NCBI RefSeq assembly: GCF_000524195.1
Contig: NW_020170451.1
Span: 168,370-232,369 of the forward strand
Origin: Echinococcus granulosus
Taxonomy: Eukaryota > Platyhelminthes > Cestoda > Cyclophyllidea > Taeniidae
Length of the DNA: 64,000 nucleotides
Direction of reading: 5' to 3'
A program made the translations under genes and the position numbers. Positions 1 to 11,050 of this stretch are shown in pieces. Below the pieces are notes generated by a model. That model saw only the letters and a list, made by a program, of their open reading frames with translations, did no database searches and was not told where the DNA came from. Numbering within the stretch: the first letter of the stretch is position 1; each line of letters begins with the position of its first letter.

Positions 1-152
1 ATTTAATTTGGTATTTCTTTTTAATTTCTCTGGTAGTCGCAAAATCATACCTTATTTTTTTTATCTCGTTTCAAAAAACCATCAAATTATTTCCGTTTAG
101 CACCAAGCTCGTTTTCTAAATGAGTGCACAACTTTTACTTTTATTCACCTAG

Positions 153-3100
153 TGGATTTGTGTTGAATCCTGCCCTCCGGATAGCATTGCCCATGTGGAG
201 CTCAATTCCATCACAACTGCGGTTGAGTTTGTATGTCTTCACACTGGGATCTCACACCACCTTCCGCCTGCGATATCAGGGAAAATTGACGAGTGTCTCA
301 TTTTCTGCACCTGGTCGGAAATAATTAGTCCTCGGTTGCTCAACCGCCTCTCCTGGCTGTCTACAGCTCTGCTTATCTTTTGTGGCCTTCTAGCCCTCTT
401 CGTAGCTGTTTACTTCGGCTACGTGTGCTCTCGCATTGTAATTCGTGGACGCAAATCAAGGAGTGAGCCCGTGGTTGACCAACTTCAAAGTGGTAGAAGT
501 TCTATGTGCAACCGATTTTGGATGAGAGCGGTAGTTGTTGCGGAACTGGAAGAGAAGAAAAATAACCGGAGATTGAGTAAATCACGAAGAAATATAAGTC
601 TGCGTTCACTTCCTGTGAGATCTAACACGCTAAATGGTGATGATGAGCAAAGCTACCTTGTATCATCTCAAGCAGTGAGTGGACCGTCAGTTTTCACATT
701 TAGACAATGAAGGCAAATTTTGTGATGATTTGTTTTACTCTCCATTTCATTACTAATGTAGGTCACCAAAGTCATTCTCATAAATAATCCAAGTGACTGG
801 GAAGAGTGTGAATAAATTACTTTTTACTAACTCACGCCCACTCAGGACTGTTGTTCGGCTTCTGGAATGTAAAATAGTAATATTCATTATTAGGTGAAAC
901 TTACTCTATATTTGGACAGCTTTTGTAAAGAAGCCTTTAAAAACCTTTTAAATAATTACTTGAAAACGTGGTCGGGAAGTGTGTTGATTCTGGTAAAAAA
1001 GTAAATATTTCACTATTTGAAGATTATTTGAAATACTTTCCTTTACGAGCATCTAATCGTTCTTTCAGGATACAATGCCCGACATGACCACACTGCTCAT
1101 AATACCTGAGTACCAGCTAAAACTGGGTAATCGAGTTGGTGGTGGAGCATTTGGTTCAGTCTACCGAGGCATATGGTACAAGGGCCCGATTTCTCCAGAA
1201 TTTGCAAAGAAGGTTGACGACTTATTTGCGCAGGCTGCCAAGGTTGAATTGGAGAAGCCGAAATTGGTGCCATTGGATTCGCTGGTGGAGGACAACGCAT
1301 ACGCCAGCACGGAACAGGAATACCTTACGATGGAAGAGGAGGAGGAGGAAAAGGAGGCGAAGGAGGCCCAAAATTTGGAGAAGTCTGTGGTACTCGAGGA
1401 GAAAACGGAGCTGAAACCCCTGTCACAAGTGGAGAAACCTATCACTTCTGAACTAAACATAACGTCTTCGCCTGCCCCACAGACAGGCATGTTTCGATTC
1501 TCCGAAGATTGCGAGGAGGAAAGAGAGAAGTTCTACATGGAAAATGTGGAAGAACACGTAGTCGCTATCAAAGTGCTCACTGATGAGACTGATCCATTTA
1601 CTTCCAAGGCTCTTCTTGATGAGGCTCGTGTTAGTAGTCGAATCCGTAGAATTGTTGTGATTAATAGCGATCGTAAATTATCGCGGCCAGTCTCAAACAT
1701 TGTTAGTCTTTCATGATATTCTCAGGAGTATTTCATCGTACATAGGCGGTTACCTAAGTCTATTTAAGTTTTTACTTTGCAGCTTATGGCGACGGTCAAT
1801 CACCCCTGCTGCCTTCGTTTGCTGGCTCTCTGTATGACAGCCCGTCCACAACTTGTCACACCATTTCTGCCTCTGGGGTGTCTGCTGTCCTACCTTCATC
1901 GACATGGCGGTCCTAATGCGATCGATTGTGATGTTATAACTCCTGAAATCATGCTGAATTGGGCCAACCAGATAGCCAGTGGAATGGCATATCTCGCCTC
2001 GCGAAGCATCATTCACCGTGACTTAGCTGCTCGTAATGTGCTTGTAGAAACACCTGAACAGGTAGGGTGCTTTCCTCCTTTCTGCCTATTCTAGCATGAA
2101 TTTTCTACCCTAGAAGTATGTATCAAGTTCAAAAGTTTTGGGTAATTTTTTCATTACTGTATAGAATAGTTTGTAATGTCAAGTGGATTAATATTACCGA
2201 TTCTTTCGAAAATGACAATTAACAATCAAAAGCATTTTGGGGTTCGTCTCTTGATAAAAAGTAAGTTGTGATTGTCAATTCTCTTAATAGACGCGGTTCT
2301 TTTACTGCATTTGGTGATAATTTAAGAGGGCAAATGGGTTCACAAAAACCTAAATGAAATAGTAGCTTTGACGAAATTCAGATTAGCTTCTATTAGAAAA
2401 TATCCCACGCTAAAGCTTTTAGAGACCATTCTGTTAACAAAGTACCTACAAACCGTAGTAAATCAATTCTTACCACTTTCGCAAATCATACTACACCATC
2501 GTACTTGGGAAGCCTTCCTTGCATAATTGAACCGCCTCGATGTTGTGAAATTTAAGGGAGACATCAATAGCGCATTTCAATTCTGCTAAAAAGAGGTTCC
2601 GAAGTAAATTTATGTGTACAGTTGCAACTAATAAACCAAGCGGAAGCGCACTTTTCATCTTTAATTTCATCACAGGTGTATCTTTTTTAAAAAAAAATAA
2701 TTTACTTTACTTCATAAAACAGATTCTTAAACGATTAACTAAATTAAACAGCTATATACATGCAGCGTAACGAGTTTTTCCTGAAGACAAAAGAGGATAT
2801 AAAATTGGGACAGAATAGGTACTCCCAAACTGCAAAGGGGCTGGGAGGCTATTGCCATAGCTCGGAGACCATGCCGCCCAGCAGAAGTGTAAGGGCAAAG
2901 CCCTCAGTGCCCGCGAAAGCAAGAGTTAAAACGATTATCAAAGTACCGCGTAGTTCCTCTCTTCTTCTGAACCTCGTCCCCAGCGCCTTCCCTGGCTATC
3001 TTCCCTCATCAACCTTCACACTGAAGCCTGTGGAGCAAGAAAATTATTCCCCAATCAGCTACGCCAATCGTCGAATTTAAGTGCATCTGGAAAGATATTT

Positions 3101-6100
3101 GATCCCAGCTTTACATATTCCTCTTGGCAATTCAACTATATCTGGAGTATCGTCCTGATTAGGAACAGTATTGAAGAAAGAAAGAATGTGCTGGCCATCT
3201 CATAAGTTCATCGCTAGTCGCAGGAACACCAGTCTAAAAGCAAAGTTGTTTAATAAGGAAAGTGGGTTCAATTAGTTACATGAAGACAAGGCTTCACATC
3301 CGTTCCTCCTTGCCACTATATTCTCACTTCATTGCTGCCCAGCCATGTCTGACTGACTTCTATCCAGCTAGTAGAGGGGTAAGGGAGGCATCGCGTGTTC
3401 ACTTTATTGACATCTTCATACACGTACCGCAGACAGCTCCGTAACGAACTTTCTAGGTGATTCACGGCTAGTATCGCTTCGGTTGTGAATAGCATTTCTA
3501 CAGAACCTGAAACCGGGCTAGTTGCTGAAGGTTGACGTCACTGTCAACCATTCTGTTAAAGGTCATCACAGATTCTCCCATTCGCAGCATATGCACTTCT
3601 TCCTTCACGTTAAGGTTTATCAATCGGTAGTAAAAATCGGAATGTCCGTTATGACAGGGTTCATTTTGCGCCGGCACCAACGTATCACTCCAATACTTCC
3701 TTGAAAACGGAAGAAATTATAATGCTGGGACAAAACGTGTTTACGACCTGCAGATGGGTTGAGTGGCTGCTGGCATGGTCCGAAGGCCATGCTGCTGAGT
3801 AGGAGTACGATTTTCGTGCCCTCTAGTTCTACTCACCTTGATACTCGAATTAGTAAATGAAAAATTTTACGCAAATACGGCATTCTATCCTTTCAACAAG
3901 AAGAGGGGTAAATAACTGGACTTTTTAAGTTAAGAGTTTTATACTATGCTATTTTTAAAATATCAGCTTATAACTAGCTTATAATTAAAACTTAATATCG
4001 CTAAAGACCAGTTTGATTTGTATAGATTTCTTTTTAAACCTAATCAATATCTTCGTGATTTTAGAATATCTTTTAAGGTGGCTTATGCATTTTATCTTGA
4101 AACCAACTAGACTCATATACAAACATCTTCATTGTTTAGTTACATGTAGTGTGTCATAGGCCCTGTAGGATCCTTAACTTTTGATTAGTCTTCACGAGAT
4201 TAAAACATGCTATTTATTTTATGATTCCCTTAATTAATTTCTTCTATGCATTGGTTTTAGATCAAAATAACAGACTTTGGGTTGGCTAAATGCATCGAAG
4301 ACACAGATGGAGAATACACAGCTAAGGGTGGTCTAATGCCAGTTAAGTGGCTCGCGATTGAGTGCATCAAGAAGCGCATATTCTCCAGCAAATCCGATGT
4401 CTGGGCCTACGGTATGTCCAAAATTAGCCCGCATTCCTTTTTAGCCCCACCAAAAACCACTTCTATCTGTATGCCTTAATTAAGGTGTGACCCTGTGGGA
4501 GATATTTACTCTCGGTCGAAGACCCTATGAGAGGACCCACACTCGCCATCTTATTCAATATCTGGAGAAAGGACTTCGGCTGGTCCAACCGATGACCACA
4601 AGTTTGGAGCTCTACAAACTCATGGTTGAATGTAAGGCCATCAAAGTATATTCGTGTCAAATGCTATGCAGGTGTAAGTTTCGTATCATCCTAACTCTTT
4701 ACAAGCAGAAATTTTAGTTATTTGATCAACTAACGCAAATTACAAATACAATTGGGAGTAGGTTCTGTGTTGTTATTTTAGGTTGGCAAGGCGATCCTGA
4801 TAGACGACCTGGTTTCGATGAACTATTTCAGAGAATCAGTTTCATGCAACTGAATCCGCTGGCTTTTATCAACTTCAAGCGTGTACGTGGGATGAAAAAA
4901 AATAAGCAGGTTGTAATTTACTGTTTTTAAAGGGGGATGTTTGAGTTATTTATTATTATATGTAAAATTTTATGCATGTTTATTGCAGTATGGTTGTACG
5001 ATGATTCACAAATTTTAAATAAGTAGTTAAGTTTATCAATTTTAACTCCAAATAAAAACCTTTTTTCTAGGATGACCACAAAATATTTGCTTTCTGAGAC
5101 CGCTAATTTGCATCACATCACTCGTAAATTAGGCTGTCTTTGGTCTCGGTAAATAACTTTTAGCATTATGTTCTTTATTTCATTGTCTGCACTTTATTTT
5201 AATTCTACGTTGAAGGTTGGGTTGGGAGGTGACTCGAAATGCTTGAAGCCGCACTGATCGACTTTTACCTTACAGGGCAGGATTCGTTTATGGAGTGATT
5301 CTGGTCTCATGGGCTCGACGTCGAGCTACGTGGCCACAACTATAAACGCCACAGTCACCACAGGGAACACCGGTACCATAGTGAAATCAACATCGGAGGT
5401 GTCGGTGCTCACCTCAACCTCGTCTTGCCTCAACTACCTGGCAGAGGTGACTGAGGAGAAGGAAGATGTGGGGTACACCTCTTCACCCCGAGACGATCGT
5501 TATGGCATCATCATGCCTACCTCTAGCCAACGTCAGGATCCAGTTCAACCGCTTGAATGCATCGTGGAGGACGTCGATGAAACGAGTGCTTTAGAGGTGG
5601 ACGGTTTACTTTTGAAACTTCTTGGGCCTAGCTATTCCAGATACCATAGTCATCAGCCACCTAGCGCCCTTACAATTGCAATCAAAGGTTGCAAATTTTT
5701 CCATTCTGATAGTGCGATAGTTGTTTTTCATTTACTTAATTTTGCATTCTTTTATTTTATAATCAGTAGAAAATCTTATCACTCACTTTTCTTACCCGCA
5801 TTATACGAATTTATGAAGGAAACTTAGTAAAAATCCCAGCTGTGATGGGATAGCACATCATATCTGGGAACATCTTGGGTAAACTGATGAGATTGGGAGC
5901 CTGGACATGCTTATTATACATATTCACGGCCTTAAACATCAAAAATGTAATGAAATATTTTAGCGATAATGCATAAATGATGACTATGTTAGTATATTAG
6001 TGCAGAAATTCAAATGACGTTCTTTATTTGTCTCCCATTTTAATAAAACCTAGTGTAGGAAAGTTTCTCCAAACTAGACTTTTACTTATGCTATAAAAAA

Positions 6101-6499
6101 GATGACTGAAGAAATTTAACATCCCTCAATAAACAAGTAATAAATTACTTACTGAAAGGTAACGAGATCCGGAACGTGAGAAAACATCCCCGTGATTACT
6201 AGCTTCGATGGTAATTAGGAAGGCGAAATAAAACATGGCATCATATGGGAGTGGTGATGCTCCCAAGGAGGCTACTGCTGATCTAGAAAAGTCCTCTCAT
6301 ATTAATTAATGCAGTTTTTGTAAATCTTTCATTTTAGTTATTTTGCTTCCCACAGAACGATTACGAAAAACCCATTGAAACTGTTCAGAGAGTCGACCCT
6401 TTTCCACCTAATGATATAGCTCCTGCTGCTATCATCGGTGGAGGCTACTTGGGGCCCAAAGAGGAGATAAATCAAGCTGAACCAGAGGAGGTTGCTTGA
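153..6499 (+). CDS. EGFR: EGFR-family receptor tyrosine kinase, 3' part
   Basis: A membrane receptor kinase of the EGF-receptor type; the extracellular half lies before the window. Exons: 153-674, 1069-1629, 1783-2061, 4261-4411, 4485-4631, 4782-4909, 5276-about 5687, 6356-6499. The first exon carries the end of a Cys-rich extracellular stretch (CVESCP) and one transmembrane helix at about 349-432. The kinase has the glycine loop GGGAFGSVYRG, VAIK (Lys codon 1570-1572), HRDLAARN, TDFGLAK and SDVWAYGVTLWE, and LLDEA matches the EGFR C-helix. About 120 acidic residues are inserted between the glycine loop and VAIK. The tail holds possible phosphotyrosine sites (DYEKP, GYLGP). Phases close through 5276. 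The join from 5687 to 6356 does not (phase 1 into an exon that reads well in phase 0), so a small exon or another donor may be missing. Several EGFR paralogues are known in tapeworms; which one this is cannot be told. Confidence 0.92.
2761..3865 (-). mobile_element. Degenerate full-length TRIM copy A in EGFR intron
   Basis: Two diverged terminal repeats, about 2761-2946 and about 3681-3860, flank an internal part that aligns by eye with the intact copy at 46808-47894. The first starts TGCAGCGTAACGAG, against TGTAGCGTCCCGAG in the intact copy. Shared internal phrases include CAGATTCTCCCATTCGCAGC and GGTGATTCACGGCTAGT. No coding capacity. It lies in the 2062-4260 intron, antisense to the gene; nothing else is recognisable in that intron. 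End points are approximate. Confidence 0.8.
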
Positions 6500-8184
6500 A
6501 CTTAGCAAGGTAGTAAAGAGGAGTTTGTAATTTTGCTGTCCAAGGTTATTGGCAAAATCGGCCTAGAGAGGAAAGTTGGACTTTCTTTTTGTAAACGATC
6601 AATGTTTGCATTTTAGAAACGAAGTTACGTGGATCAATTTGTGAAGTTTTCGATGGAAGTTTCACAAGTACAACACCTTTTGCACCATAAAGTGAACTAT
6701 AACAGTACCTTTTGCTTCATTGATGTGTACATTCACAACATGCATGTTTGTCGTGATGTTTAGCGCATCATGGTAAAAATTTTATTGCACTAGATTTTAC
6801 TTAAAAATCCAATCAATATACCTTCCATCCCAAAAACACATAAGGTTTTCAAATGTGCTCTTGGTGTTTCGTAGGACAAAATCAAAACTGTACAAAGCTT
6901 CTTAAAACACCTGAATCGTTGTCTTTTGGGCATGAGAATGGGAGCTCCTTTCCACTGACTTATAAGGTATAGCTGCTTCTGAAGGATAGGCCTTCTTGCA
7001 TCATATCAAGCAGATTTCAGTCCTACTTGTTTGGCCTTCATTTGATAGTCAACTTCTCATGGACAGTTCCGTCTCTAGTCCATTAAACACAAAGTGATTA
7101 GGTTTAAGTAAAATGTGATTATTTATAAGCACTGTTAGGCATAGATGTACATCAGCTTAATGGTGGTGTCGATTGCTCTTATATAATCGAATATCAGTTG
7201 AAAAGGATGTGGTCTAAGTTTGTGTAAACCACTCAAAGGCAGATGAGTCACGTCCAGGGATACTCGTTCGTCATGATTATATGGAATTGCATGTGGCCAT
7301 TGACGTTGTGTATTTTTATTCATCCGTATTGTTTACATGAAGTGATGATAAAAAGAACCGTTGACATCTGCATCAACTGAAAAGGGAAACTTGTAGAGCT
7401 TGGTGTTTAAATTGCTCTTATCAGCACGCTTTTTGGAGATCCCATTAAGCCTTGCAGAATATCAACTCGCTCTTCATTTCCTTCATCTCGTAAAACCCTT
7501 CAGTTGGGAAAGAATTACCTGTTGACGGAATTGTAGTAAGTGGCTTTTGTGTTATATCGCTAGGCAAACATATTAATGGTTATCCACAAACGATCTCATT
7601 ACTATTCACTCCACAATTCTGAGGCATTCATTACTACGTCCTGAAGAGACTGGGCTTGCTTTGTGTATGGTGAAATTGAGACGAAAATGTTACCAAGAAG
7701 TTAAGCTCCTACTGGAGGCCAAACGATTAAGACCATAGTCTACTCGACGTAGTGCAAGAAAATCCACCCTTTAGAAACAGCTTGGGCTAGTCAGATATTG
7801 AGTGGGGAGTCCTGTTCCCATTTTCACAAGGCAATGAATATTGCAGAAAGTCTTTCACAGTTATTTAATTTTGTCACATTAAACATCACGAGTCTATTTA
7901 GTAAATTCAAGTTTGCAATTCAGGTAAATCAAGTCAAGCTAAAGTGTCCTGAGTTGTTCGTTCCGACACAATGGTTCACAAATGTTCCAAGATTCATTTC
8001 GTCATACAGTTAGCATGGGCGGGATTTAAAAGCAATAATTAAATAAAACAAAGTTAAGTAATAAATGAGCTAAAAAACGCGAAAAAATCCACCAAAAGTA
8101 GTTGGGGAATAAGCAATTCCAAATGGGTCAGTTAATAGGAAATTTGCGGTCGTGTCTTTTAGTTAAAAATTCAAATTTAACCAG
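6500..8184. other. EGFR 3' flank and intergenic DNA
   Basis: No gene, RNA gene or repeat is recognisable here. The first part is presumably the 3' UTR of the EGFR-like gene, but no clear AATAAA was found close to the stop. Confidence 0.5.
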
Positions 8185-8377
8185 AGTAGCGTTTTGAGTC
8201 TTTTCTGAAGAAGAGGTCATGAGACTGGCGCAGAACACGTATTGAGAAGACAGAGAAGAAATGAGGGTCCACCGGCACGGCCCGGAGGCTATGCTCTCCG
8301 GTGGAGGTGCAATAGCCGTGCCCATCAGTGTTTTTGTAACCAAAACGAGGAATTAAACAAGCAATCGAAGCATTATA
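8185..8377 (-). mobile_element. Diverged solo LTR-like TRIM relic B
   Basis: About 193 bp aligned with the TRIM terminal repeat. It starts AGTAGCGTTTTGAG, has the hairpin region GGCACGGCCCGGAGGC, then CCAAAACGAGGAATTAAAC, and ends near ATTATA. No second repeat or internal part is clear next to it. The following 8378-8931 stretch is AT-rich with nothing recognisable. Confidence 0.65.
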
Positions 8378-8931
8378 CCAGCTTTGAATTATAAAGAAAC
8401 TATCAAGAGGAACAGCTTGGAACACAGTAGCAGATGATGACGGGTGCAAGATTTAAATCAGTACCTCACGTGCAAATTACGCAGAAGTCATGCGCCTCCG
8501 CAAGAATTATAATGCAGAGGTGGAGCTTCAAGTTTCGCCTTATTAACTATTTCGATTCGGCATTGTGCGCATCGAAAAAAGATGCGCCGGATTAAATACA
8601 AAATATCACCAGGATTGAAAATTCAACAATTAAGAAGTATCCTCTACCGAACTTCTCAATTTTCATCCTAGCCAGTGTTTAGTCAACCAGGCGGTTCAAT
8701 TATGAGTTTACAAGTTGGATATTAAATAATATTTAAAAGTGGGAAAAACTAAGAGCCACTGAGGTAGTTGATGCACTATTTTTAAGAAACAAGCATTATA
8801 TTTGTTGCTTGAGGTTTAAAGCTTTTATTAATATTTAAATGAATGAAAAATTACAGCCTAATTTTAATAGCGCGCTGAAAATCGCATATTATGGTCATAA
8901 ATGTTCCGGATCTATAACATTTAAAGCATCC

Positions 8932-9973
8932 TGTAGCTGCTCTGGGAACTAAATAAGACATAATACTCTGGCGGAATATGTATTATTTACGTGGAGAGGG
9001 ATTGGGGCTAGTAACATGGCCCGGAGGTCGGGCCGCCTGGCAAGTGTACACTGGCGGAGCCTTAGGCTGCCCGTTACCAAAATCATGAGTTAAATAGACG
9101 GTTAAAGTATTTTTCAGCCTTTCTCTGTTGAGTGTCATCCCCGGCGCTTCCTTTGATCAACTTCCCATGCCGGCTATCATAAAGTGGCCGGTGCTTTAAG
9201 AAAGGCAGTCATCGCATTTACGTGCAACTGAGACGACATTTGGCCACAATCTCACTGAGGCATCTTGACGACTCCTCTGGTTCTGGAGTTTCATCCTATT
9301 CGGGAACTATATTTAAGAAAGGGGGAATACGCAGGCCAACTCGTACGTCCACCTCTAGTCGTAAGAGCACTAACCTAAAAGCAGTTATTTAATAAAGGAC
9401 GGGGCTTAAAATGGTATCTTAGAGGTAGGGTTTTGCGTCTATTTCTCCTTGCCAATTTGTTTTCACTTCTGGTCAGTCATGAATATCCGGATTCCATCGA
9501 GCTAGTAAAGAAGTGAAGGTATTATGTGTTCACACAAATGGCATCTTCCTCCAGGTACGATACACAGATCTGAAACGAACTTTTTGGGTGGTTCACAGAT
9601 AGTGCCACTTTGGTTGTTAATAGTCTTCCTGCAGAACACAGAACTGTGGCAGTTTTCAAGGGCACACATAGTCTTCTGCCCTCCTGTCAGGGGTCGTCAC
9701 AGATTCTTACACTTACATCGCACTTTTTGTCACCCGGCGGTAGATAACAGGCTGGTTATCCCTTAGGACCGGATTCGCTTTCTGCCTCGAAACGTACCCG
9801 AAGACGAAAGAAGACAGAACTAGGGCAGAACATGTATCGCCGACGTACGAAAGGGCCGCAGGGACTACTGGCATGGCCCGGAGGCCATGGCGTTCTGTGG
9901 AAATGCAAAGGCGGAGGCGTAAGTGCCCAGAGAAAATCTATAACTGAGAGTTAAACAAACGATTAAATCATTA
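8932..9973 (-). mobile_element. Full-length TRIM copy C
   Basis: Terminal repeats at 8932 to about 9107 and about 9787-9973. The first starts TGTAGCTGCTCTGGGAAC. The second lacks the first bases but is otherwise close (GAAGACGAAAGAAGACAGAA). The internal part shows the family's phrases GTCATCCCCGGCGCTTCC and GTCGTCACAGATTCTTAC. The second repeat has a near-perfect hairpin, GGCATGGCC-CGGA-GGCCATGGC. No ORF of note. Confidence 0.82.
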
Positions 9974-10199
9974 GGGATTATTGGGTGCCCAAGTTGTAGA
10001 GACGCACTTTTAATATGAGTAATTTTGCCAAGCTTATGCTCAAAGAAGTATCAAAAAGTGCTTAAAAACTCTAGTTATGAAAATTACCATTCCTTGAATT
10101 ATAATAGTAATCATTTAATACAGATGCCGCCTTCTGTTTTCTTTCTTTCTTTCCTAATTATAGCGGATATTTGATTTGCAAAATTAACATAACCTGACA

Positions 10200-11050
10200 T
10201 ACACATAGGAACGTTGCGCAGTGATTTGGCATTTTTACTGCGTTTAGCTACGCGGCTACTTGAGCCTCTGTCATTTATACCTCAGCTCCGCTGCATGGTC
10301 CTTGGACCATGCTAGTTACGCATTATTAGTCTCATAAAACCATTTTTAATCTTGTGCTTTCTTTCCTGTCTCTGCTTCTGAGCCAATTTCCTTATTACTT
10401 GCGATTGGCAGACGAGATACTTCCGTTATAGAGCATGACTTAAGTGGTATGGACCTGGTGTATTTGTTTGCCTCAATGCAGTTCACGAATAAGACGAAAC
10501 TGAGGATGCAATAGAAGTTCCTATATACACTAGTGTAGCGTCCCGAGACTCCCTTAAGACGAAAGAAGATACAATACTCGGGCAGAATATATATATTCAG
10601 TACGGAGAAGGTGTCTGGGCTATTGGCATGANNNNNNNNNNNNNNNNNNNNNNNNNNNNNNNNNNNNNNNNNNNNNNNNNNNNNNNNNNNNNNNNNNNNN
10701 NNNNNNNNNNNNNNNNNNNNNNNNNNNNNNNCACTAGTGCCGATGGGGCCAGATGCCTATTCACATTCCAGAGGAATCAATGACTGGCATTGCCAATTCG
10801 CCGGTGGCTTTTGAAGCCTGACCACCACGTGGTGGGCGACGCGGCGGGTTGACAAAGGAGAGACGGAGACGACACCTAAAGGAAGGGAGGAAATGTTTGG
10901 TGTTTTCCTAATACGTTTATCTATTCGAATCCTTGAGTCTGGCCAGGTTGTACAGCCCCCAGAGGCGTGGCCTTCGGGGTACCTCAGCCTTCCCGTAAAT
11001 CGGTAATGCATATCCTTTACAGCACTTCGGCTTGTTACGATTATAGAAAA
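10200..11050 (+). mobile_element. TRIM copy E, split by a younger insertion
   Basis: A plus-oriented, diverged copy. Its 5' terminal repeat is about 10200-10375, including the perfect hairpin GCATGGTCC-TT-GGACCATGC. The internal part resumes after the inserted element at about 10740 (ATCAATGACTGGCATTGCC). A purine tract AAAGGAAGGGAGG at about 10880 precedes a decayed 3' terminal repeat. It is interrupted by copy D, so it is the older of the two. Ends are approximate. Confidence 0.7.
10534..10733 (-). mobile_element. TRIM LTR D nested in copy E, with TSD CTAG
   Basis: Starts TGTAGCGTCCCGAGACTCCC and is nearly identical to the repeats at 46808 and 47699, so it is recent. The sequence enters an assembly gap (Ns from 10631 to 10731) and leaves it as CA followed by CTAG. 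CTAG also stands directly before the start (10530-10533). That makes a 4-bp target duplication around a TG...CA element. With the nominal gap the length is 200 bp, equal to one terminal repeat, so a solo LTR is likely. If the gap is a placeholder, a full element is possible. Confidence 0.78.
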
